Assembly (NCBI GenBank): GCA_000402775.1
Contig: AQSC01000047.1
Location: 1 to 31,965, forward strand
DNA from: Euryarchaeota archaeon SCGC AAA252-I15
GTDB taxonomy: Archaea > Altiarchaeota > Altiarchaeia > IMC4 > SCGC-AAA252-I15
Length of the DNA: 31,965 bases
Direction: 5' to 3'
The notes below the pieces were generated by a model. That model was not told the origin of the DNA and did not search any database. It saw only the letters and a program-made list of their open reading frames with translations. Made by a program: the position numbers and the translations under genes. Positions 13,170-21,761 of the stretch are shown piece by piece. Within the stretch, counting starts at the first letter, position 1. Each line of letters starts with the position of its first letter.

Positions 13170-14150
13170 ATGATGTTTACGGTTGCGGTGGTTTTTGGGG
13201 CGGCTTTTGTCGTGACGTTCTTGTTTACTCCAAGGCTTATTCCAATGCTTGTTTCTGCGGGTGTTGTAGGCAGGGATATGAACAAGGAGGGCAACCCCGA
13301 AGTCGCTGAGATGGGTGGTTTGGCCGTGATTTTCGGTTTCGTGTTCGCCGTGCTTCTTGCGATTGGATTTCTTTCATTCAACGTTTTTGAAGACCCTGGT
13401 TTCGAGGTGAATTTCACCAAGCTTTTCGCCGCGTTATCTACCGTGCTCATAATGTCTCTGCTCGGTATTTTCGATGATATTTTCGATGTGAAACAGCACA
13501 TAAAGGCTGCTTTGCCGTTACTAGCGTCCCTGCCGCTTGTCGCCATAAATGTCGGGGAAACCACCATGAACCTGCCACTGTTTGGGACTGTAGAGTTCGG
13601 GATTATTTACCCTCTACTTCTCATCCCACTCGCAATCACTGGGACTTCAAACGCCATGAACATGCTAGCTGGATTCAACGGACTCGAGGCGGGTTTAGGG
13701 GCTGTCATGTGCGGGGCTGCGGGAGTAGTATGTCTTATGGTCGGATCCTTTGAGGCGGCAATCATCTCATTCGCAATGCTGGGTGCATTACTCGCATTCC
13801 TAAAGTACAATTGGTTTCCCTCAAAGATTCTTCCAGGAGACGTGGGGACGCTCAGCATAGGAGCGGTAGTCGCCTCAGCAGTGGTCTTGGGAAACGTCGA
13901 GAAACTGGGGATCATATTGATACTCCCCTTCTTCGGCGAACTCTACCTTAAATTCCGCTCCAAATTCCGCGCGGAATCATGGTGCGACGTCGAAAAAGGA
14001 AGGCTTGTTTGCCCGAAAAAAAGCGAGGTCTACGGTATGGGCAGGCTCGTAATGTACGTAAGCGGTGGAATCTCGGAGAGGAACCTTGTTTTGGTTTTAC
14101 TCGCTATTGAGCTATTATTCGCGTTAATTGGTGTTTCACTATACTTTTAA
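13170..14150 (+). CDS. GPT/MraY-type glycosyl-1-phosphate transferase
   Basis: 326 residues, ~10 membrane helices. Glycosyltransferase family 4 (WecA/MraY/Alg7) enzyme that moves a sugar-1-phosphate, typically GlcNAc-1-P, from a UDP-sugar to a polyprenyl/dolichyl phosphate: the first step of lipid-linked glycan assembly. Visible motifs: KEGNPEVAEMGG (residues ~39-50), LLGIFDDIFD with D102-D103 (Mg binding), NAMNMLAGFNGLEAG (~161-175) and the LPGDVGTLSIGA loop with D224. The Asn-rich motif and the eukaryote-like loop favour the archaeal AglH/Alg7 branch. It heads the plus-strand glycan operon and is preceded by the conserved hairpin at 13044-13079. ATGs at 13170 and 13173 are equivalent. Confidence 0.9.
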   Translation: MMFTVAVVFGAAFVVTFLFTPRLIPMLVSAGVVGRDMNKEGNPEVAEMGGLAVIFGFVFAVLLAIGFLSFNVFEDPGFEVNFTKLFAALSTVLIMSLLGIFDDIFDVKQHIKAALPLLASLPLVAINVGETTMNLPLFGTVEFGIIYPLLLIPLAITGTSNAMNMLAGFNGLEAGLGAVMCGAAGVVCLMVGSFEAAIISFAMLGALLAFLKYNWFPSKILPGDVGTLSIGAVVASAVVLGNVEKLGIILILPFFGELYLKFRSKFRAESWCDVEKGRLVCPKKSEVYGMGRLVMYVSGGISERNLVLVLLAIELLFALIGVSLYF

Positions 14151-14186
14151 TTTATTGGGTGCCATAAATACACTAAGTGGTTTGAC

Positions 14187-15116
14187 ATGACTGTTTTGAT
14201 TACTGGAGGAGCGGGATTTATCGGATCGAACCTTGCTGGAGAGCTTGTTTCCCAGGGGGAGAGTGTGAGGGTTATTGACGATCTTTCGACTGGAAGGCGT
14301 GTTAATTTGGAGGGTCTTTTAGGGGATGTTGATTTTGTTGAGGGGAGTATTCTCGACTTGGATGTGCTTTCGAAGGCTTGTGAGGGAGTGGATTATGTTT
14401 TGCATCAGGCTGCTATCCCGTCCGTCCCAAGGTCTGTGAACGATCCGATAACCTCCCACCAAGCCAATACGACGGGCACGCTCAATGTTCTTGTCGCGGC
14501 AAAGGATACCGGAGTAAAAAGGGTGGTTTACGCCAGCTCTTCCTCGGCTTACGGAGACACGCCGATTCTTCCCAAGAGGGAGGATATGAAACCTGACCCG
14601 CTTTCACCTTATGCTGTTTCCAAGCTTTGCGGCGAGTATTACTGCAAGGTCTTTTATGGAGTATACGGTTTGGAGACTGTGGCGCTCAGATACTTTAACG
14701 TTTTCGGCCCCAATCAGGATCCTAACTCGCAGTACGCCGCGGTTGTTCCGAAATTCATCATGGCGTATAAGGAGGGTAAACCTCCGGTCATCTTCGGTGA
14801 CGGCGAGCAGAGCAGGGATTTCACGTTCATTGAGAATGTTGTGGCTGCGAATATTGCGGCCATGAAGGCCGAGGAGACAAGGGGGGATGTGGTCAACATC
14901 GCCTGCGGGGACAGGGTTACCGTAAATGAGCTTGCATCTTTGATTGGGGAGATCATGGGAGTTCACATTAAGCCTGTTCATGATGAGAGGAGGAAGGGTG
15001 ATGTTTTGCATTCTCACGCAGATATTTCGGCCGCGAAAAAACTTTTAGGCTACGAACCTAAGTTTGACTTGCGTGAAGGTCTTAGAAAGACTTGTGAATG
15101 GTATCTTTCTAAATGA
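14187..15116 (+). CDS. NAD-dependent sugar-nucleotide epimerase (GalE/WbpP-like SDR)
   Basis: 309 residues, extended short-chain dehydrogenase. Rossmann motif GGAGFIG at residues 7-13, an acidic cofactor-binding D31-D32, Ser of YASSSSAYGD (~118), and the catalytic pair Y142-x3-K146 (PYAVSKLCGE). The block IPSVPRSVNDPITSHQANTT is typical of WbpP/TviC-like UDP-N-acetylglucosamine 4-epimerases, so a UDP-HexNAc substrate is likely, though UDP-glucose 4-epimerase cannot be excluded. It would supply a sugar donor to the glycosyltransferases that follow. The stop overlaps the next start (ATGA, 15113-15116). Confidence 0.9.
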   Translation: MTVLITGGAGFIGSNLAGELVSQGESVRVIDDLSTGRRVNLEGLLGDVDFVEGSILDLDVLSKACEGVDYVLHQAAIPSVPRSVNDPITSHQANTTGTLNVLVAAKDTGVKRVVYASSSSAYGDTPILPKREDMKPDPLSPYAVSKLCGEYYCKVFYGVYGLETVALRYFNVFGPNQDPNSQYAAVVPKFIMAYKEGKPPVIFGDGEQSRDFTFIENVVAANIAAMKAEETRGDVVNIACGDRVTVNELASLIGEIMGVHIKPVHDERRKGDVLHSHADISAAKKLLGYEPKFDLREGLRKTCEWYLSK

Positions 15117-16273
15117 AAGTTTTGCTGGTTGCGACGGATTTCCCGGTGAAGAGAGGCGGGTCGTCCGTCACTTACGGGGGTGCTGGAGCTTGCATGGCAC
15201 AGCTTGTTTCAGGGCTTGTCGAAAAGGGGGTCGAAGTTACAGTAGTTACTCGCAAAGAGAAGGGTTCTTACACTGAATTATTTGATATTCCAGTATTTCG
15301 TACTGCGGCAGTTGATCTCGGTATAAGGCAGGCAAAGATAGCGCACTCTCTAACTGTTCTCCCAAAACTTTTAAGTGTTTGCAAGAGCGGGGAATTCGAC
15401 GTGATTCACTCTCACAATCCCGCAGCAGGATTTCCGAGCGTTTTCGCCTCTAAAAAAAGTGGGATCCCCCACGTGACTACGATGCACGGACCGTGGGCGG
15501 ACGTGAGAATCGGAAGGGCTTCAAGAAGTCTTTTAAGTTTGATGGAAGGCTGGACTCTGCGGGAAGCAGACACAGTAACGTGCGACTCCAAACAGCTCAC
15601 CGAATTTGTAGTTGGCAAATACAATCTAGACCCTCGAAAAGTCGAGGCGATCGAAAACGCCGTTGAAATAGAGCGATTCAAACCGAAGACGTGCTCGAAA
15701 AAAACTGCTCGAGAGAGGATTGGGGTCAAAACGGGGGATAAGCTTGTATTGTATACTGGCAGATTTCTGGTTGAGAAGGGGATTGACTATTTGGTTGATG
15801 CGGTAGGGGAGGTGTTGGACAATCTGGATGATGTTTCATTCCTCTTTTTGGGGGGTGGCTTCGACGAACATGTCGTCTCGGATTGGATTTTGAAAGAAAA
15901 ACTTTCAAAGAAGGTTTTCAATATCCCTTACATTCCTTATGAGCTTATGCCTTACGCATACTTAGCAAGTGATGTGCTCGTCCAACCCTCTCTCGCCGAG
16001 GGTTTAAGCAGGTCGATTCTTGAGGCCATGGCTTGCGGACTTCCAATCATTGCGACCGACGTCGGCGGGAACCCGGAGCTTGTTTCTTCTGAGAATGGTT
16101 TGCTTGTACAACCGAGGTCTTCTAAGGCGATTTCTGACGCCATCGTCGAAGTTTTTTCAAGTCCGAGTAAATTGGATTTGATGGGTGGGAAGTCGAGGGA
16201 GAAGGTTGAGGCGTCTTTTACCGTTGAAAAGAGAATTCAATCATTTATTGATTTGTATGAGAGGGTGGCTTAG
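15113..16273 (+). CDS. GT4 family glycosyltransferase
   Basis: 386 residues, GT-B fold. N-terminal acceptor domain with FPVKRGGSSVTYGGAGACM (GG loop) and HSHNPAAGFPSVFASKK. The C-terminal donor domain has LVLYTGRFLVEKGIDYLVDA and the EX7E motif in PSLAEGLSRSILEAMACGLP. It retains the sugar configuration when adding a sugar from a nucleotide donor to the growing glycan. No membrane segment; probably peripheral at the cytoplasmic face. It overlaps the epimerase by 4 nt and is 3 nt from the asnB start. Confidence 0.9.
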   Translation: MKVLLVATDFPVKRGGSSVTYGGAGACMAQLVSGLVEKGVEVTVVTRKEKGSYTELFDIPVFRTAAVDLGIRQAKIAHSLTVLPKLLSVCKSGEFDVIHSHNPAAGFPSVFASKKSGIPHVTTMHGPWADVRIGRASRSLLSLMEGWTLREADTVTCDSKQLTEFVVGKYNLDPRKVEAIENAVEIERFKPKTCSKKTARERIGVKTGDKLVLYTGRFLVEKGIDYLVDAVGEVLDNLDDVSFLFLGGGFDEHVVSDWILKEKLSKKVFNIPYIPYELMPYAYLASDVLVQPSLAEGLSRSILEAMACGLPIIATDVGGNPELVSSENGLLVQPRSSKAISDAIVEVFSSPSKLDLMGGKSREKVEASFTVEKRIQSFIDLYERVA

Positions 16274-16276
16274 GAT

Positions 16277-18170
16277 ATGTGTGGTATTTGCGGAGTATTT
16301 TATTTTAACGGGGAGAGTGCGGATAAGCAGGTACTTGAAAGGATGCGGGATTCCATGGTTTACCGGGGCCCCGATGATTCGGGGATTTTTCTAGATGGGA
16401 AAGTCGGCTTAGGGCACAGGCGTCTTTCAATAATTGACCTTATTGGGGGGGGGCCAGCCAATCCACAATGAGGAAGAAACTGTTTGGATTGTGTACAACG
16501 GGGAGTTGTATAATCATGAGGATTTACGGGTGGAATTAGAGGGGCTTGGACACAGGTATTACACGAACACTGACACAGAGACTATAGTCCACTTGTATGA
16601 GGAGTACGGTCCCGCATGTGTTGAGAGGATGAACGGCATGTTCGCTTTCGCAATCTGGGACGCCCGTGAAAAAAAAGTTTTTCTTGCGAGAGACCGGTTG
16701 GGGATAAAGCCATTGTATTATCTTAGGGATGGGGAAAAGCTTGTTTTCGCGTCAGAGCTTAAGGCAATACTTGAGCACCCGGATATCCCAAGGGCTGTCG
16801 ATTACAGTGCTTTAAACAATTACTTCACTTACGGCTACATTGGAAGTCCGGACACAGTTTTTGAGGGTGTTGAGAAGCTTCCGCCTGCCCACACTCTGGT
16901 TGAGGATGGTGTTGAATCCTCCATAAAAAGGTATTGGAGGATTACTTTCCCGAAAAAACCCTATGGGGATGAGGCATACCATATCGAAAAAATAGGGTCA
17001 TTGCTTTCCGAGTCAGTTTCTCGAAGGCTTATGAGCGATGTGCCGTTGGGTGTGTTTCTGTCAGGCGGTATTGATTCGAGCGCGATTGTGGCGGCTATGA
17101 GCGAGCTTTCAGATGACGTGAAAACTTTTTCCGTGGGTTTTGAAGACCAGTCTTTCAACGAGCTTGAGTACGCGAAATTGGTTGCCGGGGAGTTCGGGAC
17201 TGACCACCACGAGTTTGTAGTCCCCATGAATGCTGTTGAACTGCTCCCAAAAATCCTTGAATGTTTTGACGAGCCTTTCGCCGATTCATCCGCCCTTCCA
17301 ACTTACATTGTGTCTCAGATGGCGCGGACTAGTGTTACGGTGTGTCTTTCAGGGGATGGGGGGGACGAGCTTTTCGCAGGATACGACAGGTATGCGGGAA
17401 GTAAGCTAGCGTCAGCATATGGAAAATTGCCGGAACCATTGAGGAAGACTGCACATTGGTTTACGGGACTTCTTCCCGCTTCAACTGCAAACAAGAGCAT
17501 TGTAAACTTCGCCAAAAGGTTTACAGAGGCGGGAGACCTTCCGGAAGTTGAGAGGTACACTGACTGGATAAGTTTCTTCAACAGGGAGAAAAGAGGCGAA
17601 TTATTTTCTAAAGAGACTATGAAAAGGGTTGGTAAGCTTGAGAACATAAAGTATCTCGACCGTTTCTTTAGGGAGTGTCCTTCCAAAGACTTTTTAGTTA
17701 AAACAATGTACGTGGACGTAAAGACTTACCTTCCCGAAGACCTCTTAACCAAAGTTGATCGCGCGAGCATGGCCCATTCACTGGAAGTGAGGGTTCCGTT
17801 TCTCGACCACGAATTCGTCGAATACGCGCAAACAATACCCATGAACCTCAAGTTCCCAGGACTTAAGCTCAAGATTCTCTTGAAAAAAGCCATGAAAGAT
17901 AGATTGCCGAAAAAAATCATTGGAAGGAGAAAGCAGGGCTTCGGAGTGCCGGTGAGCGCATGGTTTAAAGGAGATTTGAAAGGCGTGGCATATGACCTGC
18001 TCTTGGGAAATGATTCTTCCACTCGAGACTTCTTCAATAAGAGTTATTTACGCAAGATCTTGGATGAGCATTCTTCAGGCAGGGTTGATCACGGCCAGAG
18101 GATTTGGAGTCTGGTGTTTTTCGACTTGTGGATGAGAAAATACGTTAATGGCGAGAGGATTAGCCTATGA
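16277..18170 (+). CDS. asnB: AsnB-type glutamine-dependent amidotransferase, frameshifted at a G9 tract
   Basis: Asparagine synthase (glutamine-hydrolysing) family; in glycan clusters such enzymes often amidate sugar acids. The frame from ATG 16277 starts MCGICGVFYF with the Cys2 glutaminase nucleophile. After IIDLIGGG it runs into a stop (TGA, 16469-16471). The correct continuation (QPIHNEEETVWIVYNGELYN) is in the +1 frame. Removing one G from the nine-G run at 16445-16453 restores a full ~630-residue protein. The synthetase domain has LSGGIDSSAIVAAMS (ATP loop) and CLSGDGGDELFAGYDRY. Causes: sequencing/assembly homopolymer error, true mutation, or slippage. A start at 16434 would give a protein without the Cys2 nucleophile. 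The next gene overlaps by 4 nt. Confidence 0.85.
16445..16453 (+). repeat. Poly-G tract (G9) causing the asnB frameshift
   Basis: Nine consecutive G in the middle of the glutaminase domain, where eight would keep frame. Homopolymeric G tracts are slippage-prone and, in bacteria, act as phase-variation switches in surface-glycan genes; they are also the commonest sequencing error. Confidence 0.9.
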
Positions 18171-19279
18171 CTAAGATTAATGTTTTGTTGTTTACGACAA
18201 CGCTTGAGGTTGGGGGGACCGAAAAGATAACCTCCATTCTTGCGAGAGGGTTTGACAGAAGAAAGTTCAACGTTACTGTCGCCTGTTTGAGTCATGGAGG
18301 AGAGGTCGCAAAAGAGCTTCGCTCAGCTGGGATAGACGTTCAACCTTTGAATATGAAAAGTAAATTCGATTTCACTGTTTTATTGAGATTATACCGGCTT
18401 TTAAGGTCTTGCCGAGTTGACATACTTCACTCGTTTCTCTTTCACGCCAATCTTTTAGGGAGGATTGTGGGAAGGTTTGCGGGGGTTCCCGTCATAATCT
18501 CTTCGGAGAGGACGATGGGTATGGAGGGCAAGCACCGGGCTTTGATGAATAAGTTCACATCCCCGCTTGCATCGGCTTTCACGGCGAACTCGAATGCTGT
18601 TTCCAAGTTCATGGTGGAAGAGATTGGACTCCCAAAAGAGAAGATTTATGTGATATACAACGGAGTGGATGCAGAAAGCTTTAAGGTGAAGGTAAATCGA
18701 AAGAAAGTCCGCGAAAGCCTTGTATTGGACGAACACGATTTTGTCGTGGTTTCAGTTGCACGGCTTACGAAGTTGAAGGGATTTGAATACCTGCTCGAAG
18801 CTGCGGAAAAGATTATTGCAGGTAACTCGAAAGTGAAATTTTTAATTGTTGGGGATGGACCTAACCGTAAAAACCTTGAGGAAAAGTCCGGAAAACTTGG
18901 TTTGGGGGGAAACGTGATTTTTCTGGGGTTTCGAGACGACATAGCCCAAATACTTTCAGCCTCGGACTTGTTTGTATTACCGACAATCTGGGAGGGTTTT
19001 CCAAACACGATTTTAGAGGCTATGGCGGCAGGGCTTGCCGTAGTTGCGACCAACACTTCAGGCATCCCCGAGTCAGTCTCAGACGGAAAAACCGGACTTC
19101 TATTTGAACCGAGAGACTCTGAAGGACTCTACGAAGCCTTAGAGTCAATGATCAAAAACCAGGAAAAACTAAAGAGAATGGGTGAAGAGGGGAGGGAAAA
19201 AATTCTAAAGAATTTTTCAATCCAAAAGATGATTAATGAAAACGAGAGGTTGTATGAAAAACTCTTAAACCTACGATGA
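18167..19279 (+). CDS. GT4 family glycosyltransferase
   Basis: 370 residues, GT-B fold. N-terminal motif TTTLEVGGTEKITSILARG matches the glycine-rich loop of GT4 enzymes; HSFLFHANLLGRIVGRFAG follows. The donor site contains VVSVARLTKLKGFEYLLEAA and the EX7E motif in PTIWEGFPNTILEAMAAGLA. Sugar and linkage unknown. It is distinct from the GT4 at 15113 and overlaps both neighbours by 4 nt (asnB and the PaaK-like gene), so the operon is translationally coupled. Confidence 0.9.
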   Translation: MTKINVLLFTTTLEVGGTEKITSILARGFDRRKFNVTVACLSHGGEVAKELRSAGIDVQPLNMKSKFDFTVLLRLYRLLRSCRVDILHSFLFHANLLGRIVGRFAGVPVIISSERTMGMEGKHRALMNKFTSPLASAFTANSNAVSKFMVEEIGLPKEKIYVIYNGVDAESFKVKVNRKKVRESLVLDEHDFVVVSVARLTKLKGFEYLLEAAEKIIAGNSKVKFLIVGDGPNRKNLEEKSGKLGLGGNVIFLGFRDDIAQILSASDLFVLPTIWEGFPNTILEAMAAGLAVVATNTSGIPESVSDGKTGLLFEPRDSEGLYEALESMIKNQEKLKRMGEEGREKILKNFSIQKMINENERLYEKLLNLR

Positions 19280-20610
19280 GCTTGTACAGCGGTTTTTTGA
19301 CTAAGGTTGTGGCCCCTAATTTAAAGTATGGTGGAGTCACGTTCTGGGAGAAATATAGGCTCCTTGAGAAAACACAGTGGATGACAAAAGAGGAGCTTGC
19401 GAGAATTCAATGGGAAAAACTGAAGGCTGTAATAGCCCACGCATATGATAATGTCCCTTATTATCGTAATCTATTTAAATCCAACGGGCTCAGACCATCA
19501 GACATAACATCCCCGGAGGACATGCAAAAGCTACCCATAACAACTAAAGAAGATTTCAGGAAAAATTTTCCAGAAAACGTTACGGCAAAAAACATTGACA
19601 AGAAGAGTTGGGTGCTAAACAGCACATCAGGTTCTACTGGAAGCCCATTCGAGTTTATCATTGACCACAACTTAATTGAAGCGGAAAGAGCCACTCTTCT
19701 AAGGGGTTATGCGTGGGCTGGACTTGGATTTGGAGGGAAATTCGTTACAATCTGGGGATCCCATAAAGAATCATTGAGTAGGAGGCTTTTTGAGAGATTC
19801 ATTAAGAGGCGGCTGATGCTTTCGGCTTTCGGCCTCGATGATGAAAGTATGACAGAATATGTCAGGGTTATTAGAAGATACAAACCCCGCGCAATTGAAG
19901 CCTACGCATCAGCTATTATAAAGTTATCTGAGTTTATTTTAGAGGAAAAAGTGGATGACGTTTCGGTTAATTCAGTAATCACGTCAGCTGAGAACCTGAT
20001 CGCCTCCCACCGCTCTACCTTAGAATCCGCCTTAAACTGTGAAGTATTCGATAGATACGGCTCTAGGGAATTCGGAGCCGTCGCACACGAATGCGAAAAA
20101 CATGAGGGACTCCACGTTAACATGGAAAACTTTTTTGTTGAATTTGTAGGTGAAGACGGAAAGCTTGTCGACAAGAAGTCGGGCAGGATGATAGTAACAT
20201 CATTCGACAATCTAGCAATGCCATTTATCCGATATGAAACAGGAGATCTGGGGACACCAACAGACAAAGAATGCTCTTGCGGCAGAAAACTCCCACTGTT
20301 AGAGCGCATAGACGGAAGAGTAACAGACTTCATTCACGTTTCCTCACGCAAGGTTTCATTCTTGTTTTTCAATTACTTTTTTGAAGGGTATGGTAAGCTC
20401 GTGAAAGAATTTCAGGTTATCCAAAAACGGAGGGATTTGATTCAAGTATTAATTGTGCCTTCCAAATCATTTAAGAAAACTACTTCAGAGTCTATTAAAC
20501 AGGGTTTAGAGAAGAATTTAGGCGAGTCGATTAGGATTACTGTAGATTTGGTTGACGATATTGCTTTGGATAAAAGCGGGAAACGACCTATTGTTAAGTC
20601 GGAGATATGA
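19276..20610 (+). CDS. PaaK/CapK-like adenylate-forming enzyme
   Basis: 444 residues, related to phenylacetate-CoA ligase and to CapK proteins of capsule clusters. N-terminal block AYDNVPYYRNLF; P-loop-like ATP motif NSTSGSTGSPFEF (residues ~115-127); acidic motif DRYGSREFGAVAHECE; and the AMP-binding FIRYETGDLG at ~315. A Cys pair CSCGRKLPLLERIDGR is typical of the family. It probably activates a carboxylic acid for transfer onto a sugar or an amine. Its C-terminal ~170 residues are paralogous to the chimera at 20879. It ends 18 nt before the multi-hairpin element. Confidence 0.85.
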   Translation: MSLYSGFLTKVVAPNLKYGGVTFWEKYRLLEKTQWMTKEELARIQWEKLKAVIAHAYDNVPYYRNLFKSNGLRPSDITSPEDMQKLPITTKEDFRKNFPENVTAKNIDKKSWVLNSTSGSTGSPFEFIIDHNLIEAERATLLRGYAWAGLGFGGKFVTIWGSHKESLSRRLFERFIKRRLMLSAFGLDDESMTEYVRVIRRYKPRAIEAYASAIIKLSEFILEEKVDDVSVNSVITSAENLIASHRSTLESALNCEVFDRYGSREFGAVAHECEKHEGLHVNMENFFVEFVGEDGKLVDKKSGRMIVTSFDNLAMPFIRYETGDLGTPTDKECSCGRKLPLLERIDGRVTDFIHVSSRKVSFLFFNYFFEGYGKLVKEFQVIQKRRDLIQVLIVPSKSFKKTTSESIKQGLEKNLGESIRITVDLVDDIALDKSGKRPIVKSEI

Positions 20611-20878
20611 TACCATTGAAAATCAAATACTCCACCCTGAAGGGTGGGAGTACGCGAGCGAGAGCTATGCTCTCGCTGCGTGCAGATTCAGCGAAACTGA
20701 ATCTCGCATAACTTACAAACACACAAAATGTATGAAAAACAGAAACAGGAGGTGCAAACGCAAGGTAGAGGAATACTACGCAATTCCTTTGCGACCTAAA
20801 GGTCGCAGTATGACGAACACGAAGTGTTCGTGTACACGAAGAACTGGAAGCTCTTTGTCGTATCCTTGCGTGTTTGTA
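20611..20878 (+). mobile_element. Multi-hairpin element, possible non-autonomous IS200/IS605-type (PATE-like) insertion or structured RNA
   Basis: A non-coding stretch packed with hairpins. H1 20628-20652 (tactc, caccc / gggtg, gagta; loop tgaa; one bulged G). H2 20653-20680 (9 bp agcgagagc/gctctcgct plus 3 bp below a bulge). H3 20681-20708 (8 bp agattcag/ctgaatct plus 3 bp below a bulge). H4 20790-20807 (7 bp). H5 20813-20831 (8 bp acgaacac/gtgttcgt). A 10-bp long-range stem ttacaaacac (20713-20722) / gtgtttgtaa (20870-20879) encloses H4 and H5. It separates an intact PaaK-like gene from a chimeric remnant. No transposase or TnpB gene is present. A hairpin with the same tgaa loop occurs at 31855-31874. 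Confidence 0.5.
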
Positions 20879-21760
20879 ATGAAAGGTATAGGAGATTCAG
20901 TAAACAAGGTATTTCGCGACATACTGCGGGCAACAAAAGCAATACGTTACTTCAACACTGGGAGATTTGTAAACATCGTCGTGGGATCCTCTAACCGACT
21001 CTTACGGAAAAATTACGTTTATCGTCAACCAGATTTCCTTCAACTCGAGGTCAGCAGCAAATGCAATCTCAAGGGTTCTATGTGTCCTCGAAGTAGCTTT
21101 GAGCTCAAAAATGGTGACTTTTCACTGGAAAACTTTAAAAAACTTATCGACTCAAATCCCAAGATAAGTCACGTGAGATTATGCAGGTTTGGAGAGCCCC
21201 TCTATAATCCTGAATTCAGCAAGATTATCGTGTATGCCTCTCAAAAAGGATTGGACGTAGGATGTGAGGGCTTTTTTGTCGAATTCATTACAAGCGATGG
21301 AGAATGGACCACCCCGGGCGAGCAGGGAAGGTTCGTAGTCACATGCATTGAGAACCATGCCATGCCGTTTATCCGATATGGTACGGGGGATCTTGGAGTT
21401 CCTTCCGAGGAAGACTGTGAATGCGGCCGAAGTCTTCCGCTCATAGATGAGGTTTCGGGGAGGGTTATAGAGCTTGTTAAGACCTCGTCGGACAGGATTA
21501 TTTCAATTCACTGTTTAACGCTTCTTTTTGAGGATTACTCTGATTTCTTCAGAAACTTTCAGGCAGTGCAAAGGAAAAAAGACTACTTGGAAGTGCTAGT
21601 AGAACCAACTTCCAGATTCACTGAGGATGTTGAGGAGGATGTTTTAGAGCGTCTTAGAATCCATGTGGGCAAGGATATGAAAGTGGAAATTTCAAAAGTG
21701 TATTCTATTCCGCAGACTTCCTCTGGTAAAAAAATGCTGTTAATATCTGAGGTGGAGTGA
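20879..21760 (+). pseudogene. Chimera: degenerate radical SAM N-terminus fused to PaaK-like C-terminus
   Basis: 293 residues from ATG 20879. Residues 1-~126 match a radical SAM/SPASM-type protein (PDFLQLEVSSKCNLK, GDFSLENFKKLIDSNPKISHVRL, FGEPLYNPEFSKI), but the cluster motif is broken: CNLKGSMC has Gly66 where CxxxCxxC needs Cys. The usual CGFGEP is CRFGEP. From ~129 the sequence changes to the C-terminal part of a PaaK-like enzyme (GFFVEFITSDGEW, MPFIRYGTGDLG, CECGRSLPLIDEVSGR), paralogous to residues ~290-444 of the gene at 19276. The junction lies near 21250-21265, where both parents would read G-L-x-V. Neither half can be a complete enzyme, so it is probably a recombination relic, although the frame is open. 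A longer reading from 20552 only extends through the hairpin region. Confidence 0.75.
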
Positions 21761-21761
21761 G

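Noticed and set aside
20552..20878. N-terminal extension of the chimeric frame through the hairpin region
   Set aside because: The translated sequence shows no protein-like pattern, overlaps the PaaK-like gene and reads across perfect inverted repeats; the radical SAM-like sequence begins after ATG 20879.
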